In this document: piece by piece, positions 63,502 through 64,000 of the stretch
Layout: each line of letters starts with the position of its first letter
How positions within the stretch are numbered: the stretch's first letter is position 1
Assembly: GCA_964017125.1 (NCBI GenBank)
Contig: OZ024903.1
Coordinates: forward strand, 78,489,028 to 78,553,027
Reading direction: 5' to 3'
Length of the DNA stretch: 64,000 nucleotides
Source: Flabesymbios commensalis
Lineage: Eukaryota; Annelida; Polychaeta; Terebellida; Flabelligeridae
The notes under the pieces: model-generated
What the model was told of the DNA's origin: nothing
The model's input: only the letters and a program-made list of their open reading frames with translations
The model's database searches: none
Translations under genes and position numbers: made by a program

Positions 63502-64000
63502 CCTCTCTTGTAGTTTTCTTTTAATGGCAAGAAATGACGATCTGTATTTTTCCCTCAGATTTATAATTCTTTGTATCGCATAAAGTGGAATCCTCATTCA
63601 AAGATAGGCTTACGTGTAGACTAATAGGGCCTAATCATGGCTAATGCTCAAAAAAGGCTGTACACTTGTGAATTTGTATTGAAAACTGTAGGGAGAACTG
63701 GAGAATAGGGGGGAATCAGTGGGAATCATGAGAAATCGGGGGAAATCAGGTGAAATTGGATGAAATTGGGTGAAAATTGGTGAATTGTGTTTCCAGGATG
63801 GTGAAAACAATGAAATGAATTTCTCCGGCCTCAGAGAAAAAGAGGGAAAACTGTTTCACAAAAATTCCCCTCTGGAGAAATTTGTGTGAAACAGGTGGGG
63901 GAAAAGAAAGGGAAATGAAAGGGAATTTCGTTTCCACAACCAGTTTCAATTGCCACTACTGTATTTTGGAGGTTGAGTAATAAATAATATTCTTTGGTGT

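Larger units (their letters stand above)
62247..63957. mobile_element. TIR element with GGGAAA-rich ends, ~1.7 kb
   Basis: Left end gtgcaattcaaactggtcgg and reversed right end gtggcaattgaaactggttg, each followed by purine-rich gggaaatgaaa and gggaattt blocks. Flanking tact occurs on both sides and may be a target duplication. A tRNA-like sequence and a SINE are nested inside. Superfamily unknown. Confidence 0.5.

Noticed and set aside
1-64000. Search for LTR, viral, Polinton or toxin-gene remnants
   Set aside because: No paired long terminal repeats, gag/pol/env-like or capsid-like frames were seen; all RT sequence belongs to LINEs.

Overview
The window is eukaryotic, AT-rich and intron-dominated. 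Almost all of it (6,314-61,821) lies inside one minus-strand gene, the orthologue of ANKFY1 (Rabankyrin-5), a BTB / ankyrin-repeat / FYVE endosomal protein. I could place 20 consecutive coding exons whose phases join without a break. They total 2,980 nt, or 992 residues plus the stop. The promoter, first exons and BTB domain lie above position 64,000, and the last exon ends at 6,314. Only about 5% of the gene span is coding.

The exon sequences are clearly metazoan and close to the vertebrate protein. The introns are invertebrate-like: satellite-bearing mobile elements, many MITEs, LINE remnants, a tRNA-derived SINE and an ACTC microsatellite of about 400 bp. I would guess a marine invertebrate (mollusc, hemichordate or lancelet-like), but I cannot assign the phylum from sequence alone.

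Layout. 1-6,313: 3' flank or 3' UTR with MITE-like repeats, palindromic repeats and a tandem-repeat family with GGCCATTTT cores. 6,314-10,496: exons 20-19 of this model, separated by an intron holding a near-perfect 248-bp inverted repeat and a 2.6-kb element built of ~145-bp tandem units. 10,500-21,570: exons 18-14 among more tandem-unit elements. 21,570-32,924: exons 13-8, with an L1/Tx1-like LINE scrap and TIR elements. 32,925-46,724: a 13.8-kb intron with two LINE remnants, a multiply nested TIR element and pogo-like and MITE copies. 46,725-52,263: exons 7-3, with a SINE, a piggyBac-like element and a foldback MITE crowding the splice sites. 52,264-60,737: one 8.5-kb intron filled by the ACTC microsatellite and a composite element with a ~2.2-kb tandem duplication and nested insertions. 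60,738-64,000: exons 2-1, then part of the next intron.

I found no second host gene, no CRISPR, no operon structure and no LTR or viral element. The most interesting material is repeat biology: a dispersed repeat family with ~145-bp tandem units, each with an internal hairpin, ending in a 58-bp hairpin module present 0, 1 or 2 times; a dispersed ~110-bp palindrome carried inside several different transposons; and datable nesting with visible empty sites.
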